From Parabacteroides sp. AM08-6 (GTDB taxonomy: Bacteria; Bacteroidota; Bacteroidia; Bacteroidales; Tannerellaceae), in assembly GCF_003473295.1 (NCBI RefSeq), contig NZ_QRMP01000007.1:74377-138376 (forward strand): a stretch of 64,000 bases of DNA, written 5' to 3'. The notes below the pieces were generated by a model. The model did no database searches and was not told the DNA's origin. It was given only the letters and a program-made list of their open reading frames with translations. Made by a program: the position numbers and the translations under genes. Positions 31,523 through 40,413 of this stretch are shown one piece after another (within the stretch, counting starts at the first letter, position 1; each line of letters opens with the position of its first letter).

Positions 31523-34500
31523 TATTATTAGCGCGGCTAATATTGTTGATGTTATAAGTGATTATGTCAATTTGCGTAAAGCCGGAGTTAATTACAAAGG
31601 TGTCTGTCCCTTTCATGGTGATAGGGATGCAAGCTTAGTCGTAAGTCCGGCTAAAAACATATGGAAATGTTTCGGTTGCGGGAAAGGTGGTAATGTTATT
31701 ACCTTCTTAATGGATCATGAAGGACTGTCTTTTTTTGAAGCGGCCAAACAAGTAGCATCCAAATATAATATTACGGTTCCGGAAAGAGAATTGACCGATG
31801 ATGAAAAAAACAAAGCGAGAGAACGTGAGGCCCTGCATATTTGCCTTCAGTTTTCACAAGAGGCTTTCACCGGCCAATTAGAAAAGAAAATACCTGAAGA
31901 GTATTTGGCCACACGGTATATCCGTCCGGAAATATTATCACAGTACGGTGTCGGATATGCTCCTGCAGGCTTTACATGGTTGGCGGAACTGGCCGGACAA
32001 AAAGGGTATGATTCGGCAACAATGGAACAAGCTGGTTTAATCAGTCGCAAAGAAAGTGGAAAAGTTTTTGACCGTTTCATTAATCGTATCACTTTCCCAT
32101 TTTATTCTTTATCTGGAAAGGTGATAGGTTTTACTGGTCGTGCCTTGGAAAAAGATAGCCAGTGTAAATACCTTAATTCTCCGGAAACTCAGGTTTTCCA
32201 TAAGGGGAAAACATTATATGGAATATATCAAGCACGCCCGGAAATAACGAAAAATGATAAAGTCTATCTGGTAGAAGGGCAGTTTGATGTACTCTCTTTT
32301 GTTCAATACGGTTTTCCAAATACGGTTTGTGGTAGTGGTACGGCGTTGACTCAGGAGCAGGTTCGTATGCTTAAAAAATTTACCAGGAATGTAACAGCTG
32401 TCTATGATGGGGATGCGGCTGGTATGAAAGCTTCTATCCGGAACATGGACGTTATGCTTTCGGAAGGGATGAATGTGCGTGCGGTGCTACTCCCGGAACA
32501 AGAAGACCCGGATAGTTTTGCCAGAAAGATGGGACCTGAAAAGCTGGCGAAATTTATCAAGCGAAATGAAATAGACTTCATTTCATTTATATATAAGGCT
32601 TTTGAAAAAGAGATGGAGGACCCGATACGAAAAACGGAAGTGCTCCGAGTTGTTGCTCAAAGTATATCGGTGGTTCCGGATAAACTTCAACGGCAAGCAT
32701 ATATTGCCACACTAGCCACGAAGTTTAAAGCCGATGGCGAACTGATAACAGCACTTGTTGCAGAGTTGCAAGGGATGGGTAAAAAAGAAGCTATAAAACA
32801 ACCGGAGCAATCCGGGTTCACAGGCTTAGAAGATGCGGCTAGACTGATAGAATCTGAAGGCAAACAAATTACACTCACTTGGTCTGTCGAACGGTTTACG
32901 GAAAATTGGGGAGATAGGCCAACTGTACTTGTTACAGGTATTCCAGGCATTTCGGAAATACAGGAACTCCGGCGGGTATCCTCAATTGTTCGTTGCAGAG
33001 ATAGGTTCAAGCTTAATGAAGAAACCATGGAAGAACCTAAAGAACTAGTCTTTTTACGTTCCCTTTCCTATACCGGTTTTACCGTAAGCATGAGTAGGTA
33101 TACGAACCGTCAGGAAAATTATGTTGACGAAGAAGGTAAAGAGCGCAGAAAAAATGTGGAATTGGAAAAAGAAATAGGGTTTAATGAATATTATATTTCG
33201 CTATATAGCGTGTTTAAGGAGGCGACGGAGGGTTTAAAGAAAATAGCCCTGGAACGCTGTGCGGAATTAATATCCCATGCCGATGCAACTACACGGGCCT
33301 TTCAAGCAACAGAATATGCCAGAGCATTAGGAGTTACTAAAACAGCTCTGGACCATGTGCTGAAACCTTATTTGGATGTTCGTAAATCAGAAGCCAGGTT
33401 TAACAGCGACGCCCTGCAGGTAGATGGAACGGCTTTGATGTTCGACCCATCCCGTTTACCTGACTATGTGGAAAAGGACCCTGAAATAAATCGACTTTGG
33501 AGAGCTTATCAATTTTTCCCTTACTTGGATGGTAATGGCCGGAAAGTGGCCTATATTTTTTCAAATGGGAAGAAATCGTATACGCGTATAGGTAACTTTT
33601 ATATCGAACCCTTATTGCATGTGTATGACAAAGAGAGCCAAGCTAACAAACGTATCGTACAGCTGACACAAGCCAACTATCCTTATCCGGTATTCATGGA
33701 GTGGATAAGTGCGGAAATGATAACACTCCAGACCTTCAGAAAACGTCTGTGGGAAGAAGGAGATATTAACTTTTCGAATGGTACGCAGAACCATCTTGAC
33801 CTGATAATGGACAGTTGGGCCGGTAAGTTCAAAAAGTGTTTTGAGCTCCGGATGTTCGGTTGGTATGATGAAGGTTTCTTTGCCTTCAGTAATGCTATTG
33901 TGCACGAGATTGACGGGAAGCAGCAACTTCAGTATGTAACAGACTTGGGATTGGTAGAACACAACAATCAGTATTATTATATCCCGGCATTTTCAAAAAT
34001 ATATGCCAGTGAACGTAGAGACAGCGACCGTTATTTTTTGGACCGTTTTATCAAATACCGGGAACCAAAAGGTTTAAAAGTAGATTTCAGAGGCTGGGCT
34101 TCATTGATGAATGAGGTTTATAAACTGAACAATAATGGAAAATGGGCGATTATATATTCAATCATGAGTGCTTTTCGAAGCGATATCTATAATGTGCGTC
34201 GTACATTTACAGCCCTATTTTTCATAGGGCCTACAGGTTCAGGTAAATCGCAAGTCGGTTACTCCATCCGTTCGCTCTCGATGCCTCCGGACGCTCCAAC
34301 ATTCAACCTGAATTCCGGGACACCGGCAGCCCTGTTCTCATGGCTGGAACGTTACCGGAATATCCCTATAATGCTGGAGGAATACAACGACCGCGATATT
34401 AATCCGGTTATATTCCAAGCTTTGAAATCGGCCGTATATGATGGAGAAGGTAAACAAAAGCGTAAAGATGCTGTCAGTAAAGAAATTGATAGTAGCCAAG

Positions 34501-35462
34501 TAAATGCAGCACTTATCATCATGGGGCAGGAAAGCCCGCAACAGGATGATAATTCTTTGGCCAATCGATGTATTATTTGCGATGTTCCAAAGTGCGATGA
34601 CCGGACGGAAGAAGAGGAAAATGTATTTAACCAATTAAAAAGCTACGAAGAGAATGGGCTTCATAACGTTTTATTGGAAATACTGTCCTGCCGGAAAACG
34701 TTACTGGATAATTACGTTAAGGTATATGGTGAAGTATTTAAAGAATTAAAGGATAATGCCAGGGTTCTAGTAACAAATACGGATGGTCTTTCCCGTATTC
34801 TTGAAACGGTATCGATGTTCTTAACAGTCTGTCGGATTGTGGAAGAAAGTACGCCATTGCAACTTCCTTTTACTTACCGCGATTTTTTTGAGATAGCAGT
34901 GGAAAAGGTTGCCAAACAAGTTGAATCTATAAGTACTTCCAACAAAATGTTTAATTTCTTCAGTAATATAAATTACTTGATTGATACCGGAAGTATTCGT
35001 CCTGGCCGTGACTATAAAATAGAAGTGCCAGGAAAAATTACTCTTAAAACGAAAGGCAAGGATACGGAAATAAAAGTTATGGAACCGGCAGATACGCGTG
35101 TATTATATTTAAACATGACAAACATATATCCGATGTACAGCAATTTGGCGAAGAACGAAGCTCTATCGATGCAATCATTAAATACCTATTTCGAAAGTAA
35201 TGAGGCTTATATCGGCCGGGTTCGATCTACTCGTTTCCGTTGGCAAGAAGTGAAAGAAATACCGCGTGGTGAGATTTCTATTAATGAAGATGGAACGGAA
35301 ATAGTGGATAATACGATGAAACGTATCATGACTAATAAAGAAAGTAACACTTCTGCTGTCGTTTTTGACTATGATAGACTGAAAGATTTATTAGATGTAG
35401 ACTTTGAACGGGATGAAAGAATGGATATAGAGACAGAAACGGAAGGTAAATTTCGATTTTAG
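31497..35462 (+). CDS. Primase-helicase fusion (DnaG-type primase plus P-loop ATPase)
   Basis: A 1321-residue protein. Residues 1-95 are a CHC2 zinc domain (Cys37, His40, Cys58, Cys61 in CPFHGD and CFGCGKGG). Residues about 100-240 form the DnaG catalytic-core N-part (IRPEILSQYGVGYAP). The Toprim domain has VEGQFDVLS (Glu260) and YDGDAAG (Asp304, Asp306). The long C-terminal region has a Walker A, GPTGSGKS (911-918), and a likely Walker B, IPIMLEEYND, giving an NTPase of DUF927/SF3-like character. It would make primers and unwind the fork for phage replication. A terminator and an iteron array follow it. Confidence 0.85.
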   Translation: MIAQNVVDDIISAANIVDVISDYVNLRKAGVNYKGVCPFHGDRDASLVVSPAKNIWKCFGCGKGGNVITFLMDHEGLSFFEAAKQVASKYNITVPERELTDDEKNKAREREALHICLQFSQEAFTGQLEKKIPEEYLATRYIRPEILSQYGVGYAPAGFTWLAELAGQKGYDSATMEQAGLISRKESGKVFDRFINRITFPFYSLSGKVIGFTGRALEKDSQCKYLNSPETQVFHKGKTLYGIYQARPEITKNDKVYLVEGQFDVLSFVQYGFPNTVCGSGTALTQEQVRMLKKFTRNVTAVYDGDAAGMKASIRNMDVMLSEGMNVRAVLLPEQEDPDSFARKMGPEKLAKFIKRNEIDFISFIYKAFEKEMEDPIRKTEVLRVVAQSISVVPDKLQRQAYIATLATKFKADGELITALVAELQGMGKKEAIKQPEQSGFTGLEDAARLIESEGKQITLTWSVERFTENWGDRPTVLVTGIPGISEIQELRRVSSIVRCRDRFKLNEETMEEPKELVFLRSLSYTGFTVSMSRYTNRQENYVDEEGKERRKNVELEKEIGFNEYYISLYSVFKEATEGLKKIALERCAELISHADATTRAFQATEYARALGVTKTALDHVLKPYLDVRKSEARFNSDALQVDGTALMFDPSRLPDYVEKDPEINRLWRAYQFFPYLDGNGRKVAYIFSNGKKSYTRIGNFYIEPLLHVYDKESQANKRIVQLTQANYPYPVFMEWISAEMITLQTFRKRLWEEGDINFSNGTQNHLDLIMDSWAGKFKKCFELRMFGWYDEGFFAFSNAIVHEIDGKQQLQYVTDLGLVEHNNQYYYIPAFSKIYASERRDSDRYFLDRFIKYREPKGLKVDFRGWASLMNEVYKLNNNGKWAIIYSIMSAFRSDIYNVRRTFTALFFIGPTGSGKSQVGYSIRSLSMPPDAPTFNLNSGTPAALFSWLERYRNIPIMLEEYNDRDINPVIFQALKSAVYDGEGKQKRKDAVSKEIDSSQVNAALIIMGQESPQQDDNSLANRCIICDVPKCDDRTEEEENVFNQLKSYEENGLHNVLLEILSCRKTLLDNYVKVYGEVFKELKDNARVLVTNTDGLSRILETVSMFLTVCRIVEESTPLQLPFTYRDFFEIAVEKVAKQVESISTSNKMFNFFSNINYLIDTGSIRPGRDYKIEVPGKITLKTKGKDTEIKVMEPADTRVLYLNMTNIYPMYSNLAKNEALSMQSLNTYFESNEAYIGRVRSTRFRWQEVKEIPRGEISINEDGTEIVDNTMKRIMTNKESNTSAVVFDYDRLKDLLDVDFERDERMDIETETEGKFRF

Positions 35463-35481
35463 TATCTGATAGTATTTTTTG

Positions 35482-35560
35482 AAAGAGCCGACCTCTTTGG
35501 ATAGAACTATCCTTGTTGAATAAAGGAAATGGAACTATCCGGGGAAGTCGGTTCTTTCTT
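35482..35560 (+). terminator. Terminator after the primase-helicase gene
   Basis: AAAGAGCCGAC (35482-35492) pairs with GTCGGTTCTTT (35547-35557) with G-U pairs. The apical part holds GGATAG-AA-CTATCC. The right arm leads into a T-rich tail. It marks the end of the early operon. Confidence 0.7.
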
Positions 35561-35651
35561 TATCTATTTTTCCCCCGCACCCCCCTTGTTCTTAAAAAAA
35601 AGAATTAAAGCAATGTTTTGCGATTTTGAAACGAAATCTTTACAACAACAG

Positions 35652-35968
35652 CGACCAACAGACCAACAGACCAACAAGCCGAAAAGTATTTCAAAAGAGA
35701 TATAAGATAAATATATAATAATCAATGATATATATAATAAATATAAGATTGTTCTCTGTTGATTGTTGTTGGTTTCCTGTTGGTCGCTGTTGGTCGTTTT
35801 GTTTAAAATAAATAGAAAAAGGCTTTTTATCCCCTGTTGACAATGCGACCAACAGATATAATTTTTTGTTGGTCGCATTATTATTGAATTTATTTTGTTA
35901 TTTGGTTGAAAATTAGTAATTTAGCTAAATTGTTTACGAGTCTTGTTGGTCTGTTGGTCTGTTGGTCG
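35652..35968. repeat. Iteron array, candidate replication origin
   Basis: The 8-mer GACCAACA or its complement TGTTGGTC occurs ten times. Three tandem 9-bp units lie in the left array (35652-35678). Two inverted copies lie at 35778-35785 and 35788-35795, preceded by a one-base variant at 35767-35774. A perfect 13-bp inverted repeat AATGCGACCAACA (35842-35854) / TGTTGGTCGCATT (35867-35879) follows. Three tandem units in inverse orientation (35942-35968) match the left array over 27 bp. Between left array and centre, 35700-35752 is almost pure A/T. No gene is credible here. Iterons, an AT-rich unwinding block and the neighbouring primase gene together suggest the phage origin. Confidence 0.75.
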
Positions 35969-36032
35969 AAAAAATATACATATTTATAGACAAAAAAATA
36001 GCAAATCAGAGGTCTAAAAAAACGTTTTTGAT

Positions 36033-36503
36033 ATGGTAATAGTAAAAATAAGCCTAAAACAACATTTGGCTGAGTATCTGAAGGGTAAATTTTGTGATTG
36101 GAAGGATGTACCGGTAAAGTTTCCGGATTCATCCGACCTGTATCATACTATTTTCGATTTGATGGAAAAAAAACCATCTAATGTGGAAGAAACTGCGGGT
36201 AATCTGGAAATTGTATTGCCGGATAGAACCATAGGAAAAGACCCCGCCTGGTATAATTTCTTGGGAGAACGTTCACAACGAATTATCGAACGGAAAGTAG
36301 AGCTGATGTTTTGGGCTGACCTACATGATCTAATAGACCACAATAAGCATATGCACGGTATGGAATATGCCGAAACGGTTTACTTCTTCATGCGAAAATA
36401 CGATATACAGTCTATCACGGAGGATGCCATTTTAAAAAATTATTATCGCTGGAGGGAAAAGGTACGGCGCCGAGATAAGAAACGAGCATATAATAAATGT
36501 TAA
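36033..36503 (+). CDS. Hypothetical protein next to the iterons
   Basis: A 156-residue protein. The C-terminal half is helical and basic (DAILKNYYRWREKVRRRDKK), possibly DNA-binding. The family is not recognised. Its gene starts 64 bp after the last iteron, so an iteron-binding or origin-related role is possible by position only. Confidence 0.55.
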   Translation: MVIVKISLKQHLAEYLKGKFCDWKDVPVKFPDSSDLYHTIFDLMEKKPSNVEETAGNLEIVLPDRTIGKDPAWYNFLGERSQRIIERKVELMFWADLHDLIDHNKHMHGMEYAETVYFFMRKYDIQSITEDAILKNYYRWREKVRRRDKKRAYNKC

Positions 36504-36608
36504 ATGTTGGAATATTTACTCCGAGCAAGTGTATCTCTTTGTCCGTTCTGGTGGGAGAAAAGTGCGGAAAGATGTGGGAAAAATGAGAAGTGTTTGAAAA
36601 CTAATTAA
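36504..36608 (+). CDS. Possible 34-residue Cys-containing peptide
   Basis: An ATG directly follows the stop of the previous gene. The peptide has SLCPFWWEKSAERCGKNEKC, a pattern of three Cys that could be a small zinc knot. It ends 12 bp before the next gene. Size and lack of homology make this uncertain. Confidence 0.35.
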   Translation: MLEYLLRASVSLCPFWWEKSAERCGKNEKCLKTN

Positions 36609-36620
36609 TTACATAATAAT

Positions 36621-37070
36621 ATGGCTGATAATATGGGAGGTATCTCCGAAACCTGGTTTGTTATACCGAAAGATGTTAAAAATATAATTACAGGTTCCGG
36701 ACTTGCCAAAGTGATATTGAAAGATGGTGCCGTCTGGTTCCCGGTACACATCGGGAGATATGGAACGGTTATAAAAGTAGAACCGCAAACAGCTGACGCG
36801 GGTACATTATATAATGTATCTGCGACTATTCAGATTCCTAGGCAGTATTTGGATGAAGCGGGTATGTTTTTTTGTAAACGGCTGAACAGGACAGGGGCAG
36901 TAATAAAGTATAAGAATTTCAACGGAGACTGGTTCGTAGTCGGTTCGGAACGTTTTCCGCTGAAATGCACATTTGAAATTTTGCATCCGAATAATCCGGG
37001 GGGATTTAGCGGATACAAACTTACTATTTCCGGAAAACAACTAAGTCCGCAGCTCCAGATAACGGAATAG
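36621..37070 (+). CDS. Probable structural protein at the start of the late region
   Basis: A 149-residue beta-rich protein (WFPVHIGRYGTVIKVEP, TLYNVSATIQIPRQYLD, GDWFVVGSERFPLKCTFEIL). No catalytic motif. It opens the head gene cluster just before the S49-type protease, so a virion role is likely. Not recognised further. Confidence 0.5.
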   Translation: MADNMGGISETWFVIPKDVKNIITGSGLAKVILKDGAVWFPVHIGRYGTVIKVEPQTADAGTLYNVSATIQIPRQYLDEAGMFFCKRLNRTGAVIKYKNFNGDWFVVGSERFPLKCTFEILHPNNPGGFSGYKLTISGKQLSPQLQITE

Positions 37071-37124
37071 ACGTCCTTTCCCTTATTTATATATAGGTAT
37101 ATCATTGCATAAAAAATCAATGAT

Positions 37125-38009
37125 ATGCTTTATCTGCACAATATATTAGGGGGAGTGTGGTTCATCGAAGAAACCTTCGCATCGAACTACCTTCCCCTTA
37201 TTGCATCTTACCTGACTGCTCCGGCATCCTCCATAGGCCGGCCACGCAATGCCGCTTCCGAAAAAGAAATGTCGGAAGACAATGCCTTGTTGTTTGCATC
37301 TGTAAAGAATGGAGCTTACCAGATTAGCGAATATGGCGGATGGGCACCACCTGAAGATGCACCTAAAAATTCAGTGGCCGTAATGAACATTAATGGAGCA
37401 ATTACGAAATATGACCAAGATTGCGGTCCATCAGGGATGCTCACAAAATCAAATCTGCTTACCCGCTGCTATGCCGAAGATAATATCAAAGCCATTGTCC
37501 TAAATATCGATTCCGGTGGTGGTGAAGGCATGGGATGCCGTATTTTTCAGGAAACATTGTCATACCGGAATAAACCGGTTCTTGCATTTTGTAACGACAT
37601 GGTTGCATCGGCAGCTTATGGTATTGCAGCTTGTTGCGACAGGGTTGTCGCCAATTCATCCGTCTGCCGGGTTGGTAGCGTGGGAACTTACATGACAATT
37701 GTAGATGCAAGCAAAAGACTGGAAAGCATGGGGATAAAGCTGGTCGAAGTGTATGCTACTAAATCGACCGATAAAAACCAGGAATTTTATAAAGCCATAC
37801 AAGGGGATACCGCACCGCTGAAAAAAGTGTGCGACACTTACAACGAAGGTTTTATATCCAGTATAGCCAATGCCCGCGTAGGGGTAATTTCCGAAGACCA
37901 GAATACATGGGCGACCGGTAAGATGTTTTTCGCTCCGGAGGCTATTAGCCTGGGAATGGTCGATGAAATAGATACTTTCGAAAATGTGCTTAATTATTTT
38001 AATACATAA
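37125..38009 (+). CDS. S49/SppA-like prohead protease
   Basis: A 294-residue serine protease of the ClpP/crotonase superfamily. VAVMNINGAI and IVLNIDSGGGEG give the strand and oxyanion-loop region, and FCNDMVASAAYGIA carries the candidate nucleophile Ser. RVGSVGTYMTIVDASKRLES is the typical S49 follow-on segment. Phage members cleave scaffold and capsid during head maturation. The scaffold-like and capsid genes follow within 10 bp each. Confidence 0.8.
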   Translation: MLYLHNILGGVWFIEETFASNYLPLIASYLTAPASSIGRPRNAASEKEMSEDNALLFASVKNGAYQISEYGGWAPPEDAPKNSVAVMNINGAITKYDQDCGPSGMLTKSNLLTRCYAEDNIKAIVLNIDSGGGEGMGCRIFQETLSYRNKPVLAFCNDMVASAAYGIAACCDRVVANSSVCRVGSVGTYMTIVDASKRLESMGIKLVEVYATKSTDKNQEFYKAIQGDTAPLKKVCDTYNEGFISSIANARVGVISEDQNTWATGKMFFAPEAISLGMVDEIDTFENVLNYFNT

Positions 38010-38015
38010 CGAGTT

Positions 38016-38423
38016 ATGAAGTGGTTGAAAGATGAATCGTACAATGCGATGAAGCAAGCGGCTGACAACTGGAACAAACTGCTTAACCAAGTGCTGGGTG
38101 ACAATCCGGACATGAAAGCGGAAGATGTTACGGTTGAAAGTTTGCTTGAAGCGATTGAAGAAGGAAGTGGGGATGCCGGTTTGCAAGAAAAACTGACAGC
38201 CGCACAAGGTGAATTGAAACAAAAAGACCAGCAGATTGAGAAACTTCAGTCTGATGTGGCCGAACTAAAAGGGACACCGGTTGAAAAACAACAGGAAGCT
38301 AAAGTAGATAATGAACCGGGAGCCGGGGAAGAGGATATTAAGGACTTTGCCGCTAAGAACAGCGATGATACGTTGGCTATTATGGCAAAAGCCCGTGAAA
38401 CAGGATTTTTTGATAATAAATAA
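38016..38423 (+). CDS. Scaffold-like protein
   Basis: A 135-residue acidic protein with a coiled coil (LQEKLTAAQGELKQKDQQIE) and a disordered Glu/Gln-rich part, placed between protease and major capsid genes. This is the usual position and character of a head scaffold. The assignment is by context. Confidence 0.65.
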   Translation: MKWLKDESYNAMKQAADNWNKLLNQVLGDNPDMKAEDVTVESLLEAIEEGSGDAGLQEKLTAAQGELKQKDQQIEKLQSDVAELKGTPVEKQQEAKVDNEPGAGEEDIKDFAAKNSDDTLAIMAKARETGFFDNK

Positions 38424-38428
38424 AAGCC

Positions 38429-39685
38429 ATGGCAGGAATTTTAGATCTTGATAAGCTGAAACGTTATGCGAAGGAATACGACTCTGTATTGCGTACCCTT
38501 CCCTATTTTACGTTTCAAGAATTTGCGGCAGCTATGAAGCTGAACGTGATTGAAATCGATAATGAAGACGTAATTGTAAATGCACGTCGTAAAGCCGGAC
38601 ATACCGGACCGTACAAGGCCGGTGCGGAAATTAATTATCCGGACGAAGTAGGTAAGCTGGTGGAAATGTCCATCAAACCGGAACTGACCGTTTCGAGATT
38701 GAAGGATAATATACTGAATTACAAGGAAAAGAAAATTCTTTCCAATGCCGGTGAGCGTGTAGACCATACAACAAAGAAACACCCGCTGGAAAAGTTTGTA
38801 GTGGACAACCACATTGTTAGCCATTCGGAAGATGTTACGTTCTCCGCTTTCTTCGCAGAACGAAATGACAGCGTATTCAGCCCGATGACTTCGTTTACCG
38901 GCTTTTTCCCATGGATTGACCATTTTAAAACGACAAACGATATCACCATGGCCAACCATAATTTGGTCCGTACCGGTGTATTTGGCGGTGAAGATGGAAA
39001 AAATGATTATGACCGCTTGATTGACTTCTTACGTGCGGCACATCCGTTCCTGCGTCGCAAGGCAATCCTGTATTATGCCACTGAAATCGAATTGATTTGT
39101 AAAGAGGCATATCGGCAAAAGGTAAAAGCTTTTGCACGTCCTACAAGCGAGGAATTTTGGAAAGCTGTTAAGGATGATGCCAAGTTTCCGGGTCTGGAAC
39201 CTATTACACACGAAGCATACGGTACCGGACAGGCATTAATTTTAATCCGTCCGGGAATGATGGACTTCGGAGTAAACACAAAGAAGGCTACCAGCTTTGT
39301 TCAAATCAGAGATATTTTCGAAGACCCGAACGAATTGCAATTCTGGTTACAAGCCGGTTATGGTACCCGTTTCCAGGATATTCACCCGAAAGTATTCCAG
39401 ACAAACGAGTTTACAAACGAGGGTGTAGATTTGGCAGGTGATTATGTCACCGGTGCCGCCGTGACAGTAACCGTTGGACCTGACGCCGCAGTTGAAGCCG
39501 GCGCATGTTGGAAACTGGGAGAAAGTGGTGAATGGATGAAAAACGGACAAACCTTGCTGGGTGTTCCGGCCGGTACTCATTCAATCATCTACAAAGATGT
39601 GGAAGGTTATACAAAACCGGCCAACGGCAGTGTGACGGTGGAAGACGGTAAGGACTTTACAGTTTCGGGCACCTACACCAAATAG
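38429..39685 (+). CDS. Major capsid protein with C-terminal Ig-like domain
   Basis: A 418-residue protein. Residues 1-330 have the length and mixed alpha/beta make-up of an HK97-fold capsid protein (YFTFQEFAAAMKLN, AGAEINYPDEVGKLVEMSIK, HPFLRRKAILYYATEIELI). Residues about 340-418 form a separate beta domain (AAVTVTVGPDAAVEAGACW, GVPAGTHSIIYKDVEGYTKP, SVTVEDGKDFTVSGTYTK), typical of Ig-like or PEGA-like surface domains. Such domains on capsids are thought to bind carbohydrate or mucin. It follows the protease and scaffold genes. The exact family was not checked by profile. Confidence 0.75.
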   Translation: MAGILDLDKLKRYAKEYDSVLRTLPYFTFQEFAAAMKLNVIEIDNEDVIVNARRKAGHTGPYKAGAEINYPDEVGKLVEMSIKPELTVSRLKDNILNYKEKKILSNAGERVDHTTKKHPLEKFVVDNHIVSHSEDVTFSAFFAERNDSVFSPMTSFTGFFPWIDHFKTTNDITMANHNLVRTGVFGGEDGKNDYDRLIDFLRAAHPFLRRKAILYYATEIELICKEAYRQKVKAFARPTSEEFWKAVKDDAKFPGLEPITHEAYGTGQALILIRPGMMDFGVNTKKATSFVQIRDIFEDPNELQFWLQAGYGTRFQDIHPKVFQTNEFTNEGVDLAGDYVTGAAVTVTVGPDAAVEAGACWKLGESGEWMKNGQTLLGVPAGTHSIIYKDVEGYTKPANGSVTVEDGKDFTVSGTYTK

Positions 39686-39747
39686 TAAGAATAAGAAGGA
39701 AGGGCGTTTTGCCCTTCCAATTGTTTAACATATAATTATATGATACA

Positions 39748-40413
39748 ATGAAAGATATTAAAAAGATTTTGTCCGTTATGTGCCTGTTTGCAATATTATG
39801 TCTTATTTGTATTGCGGCAGGTATTCCGGCAGACAGTGTAGTTTGTGCTGGATTTGCACCTGTACTATGGCCTGCGGGAAATGATAATATGGGCGGTTAT
39901 AAAGGGCGTGTAGCCTTTATTCCGGAAAATAGTGTCTCTAAAACTCCCTTATTACCGGCCAAGCCTGCAGAAACAACCGAATTTGTCACGGCTTCCGGTG
40001 CTTTTGAATTTATAAAGACAGGCGAAAAGCCTACTCCGATTTATGCAACACGTGCGACAGTAGGTTATAAGTCTGAAATACAGGGTGAAACCGATTGCAA
40101 GAGTTATAAGATTACAGGAGAATTTTTTCATCCAGGCAAAAAAGTGGAAGCGGCTGCTTTTGCGCGGCAGGTATGTAATACCCCCGGTTATTTGATTATC
40201 GAAGATAGTGAAAATCAACAATTGGTAGGGCAACCGGGATACCCCTGTATGCTTGCGGCTTCGTTCGATGGAGGGAAAGCTCCGGCCGATAAACGCGGTT
40301 GGTCGTTTACGTTCGAGGCTGACAGCCCGGCACCGATGATCATTATGGGAACTCCCATCGATTTGGATGAGTTATTCACCGGAGTAGCTTCTACTCCTGA
40401 TCCTGTAGAATAA
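39748..40413 (+). CDS. Virion protein with N-terminal hydrophobic segment
   Basis: A 221-residue protein. Residues 5-30 are strongly hydrophobic (ILSVMCLFAILCLICIAAGI), odd for a virion protein. The rest is beta-rich (YKGRVAFIPENSVSKTPLLP, SYKITGEFFHPGKKVEAAAF, WSFTFEADSPAPMIIMGTPI), like a tail-tube or head-decoration protein. An internal ATG (MGGYKGRV) would remove the hydrophobic part. The stop overlaps the next start by one base. Confidence 0.5.
   Translation: MKDIKKILSVMCLFAILCLICIAAGIPADSVVCAGFAPVLWPAGNDNMGGYKGRVAFIPENSVSKTPLLPAKPAETTEFVTASGAFEFIKTGEKPTPIYATRATVGYKSEIQGETDCKSYKITGEFFHPGKKVEAAAFARQVCNTPGYLIIEDSENQQLVGQPGYPCMLAASFDGGKAPADKRGWSFTFEADSPAPMIIMGTPIDLDELFTGVASTPDPVE

Noticed and set aside
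35652..35968. CRISPR array look of the regular GACCAACA repeats
   Set aside because: Units are 8-9 bp, in both orientations, without equal spacers or cas genes; iterons fit better.
35564..36132. Minus-strand open frames across the iteron region
   Set aside because: They are products of the repeats, lack ribosome sites and family features, and run against both neighbours.
38441..38959. Long minus-strand frame opposite the capsid gene
   Set aside because: Shadow of a strong coding gene; no promoter, no recognisable protein.
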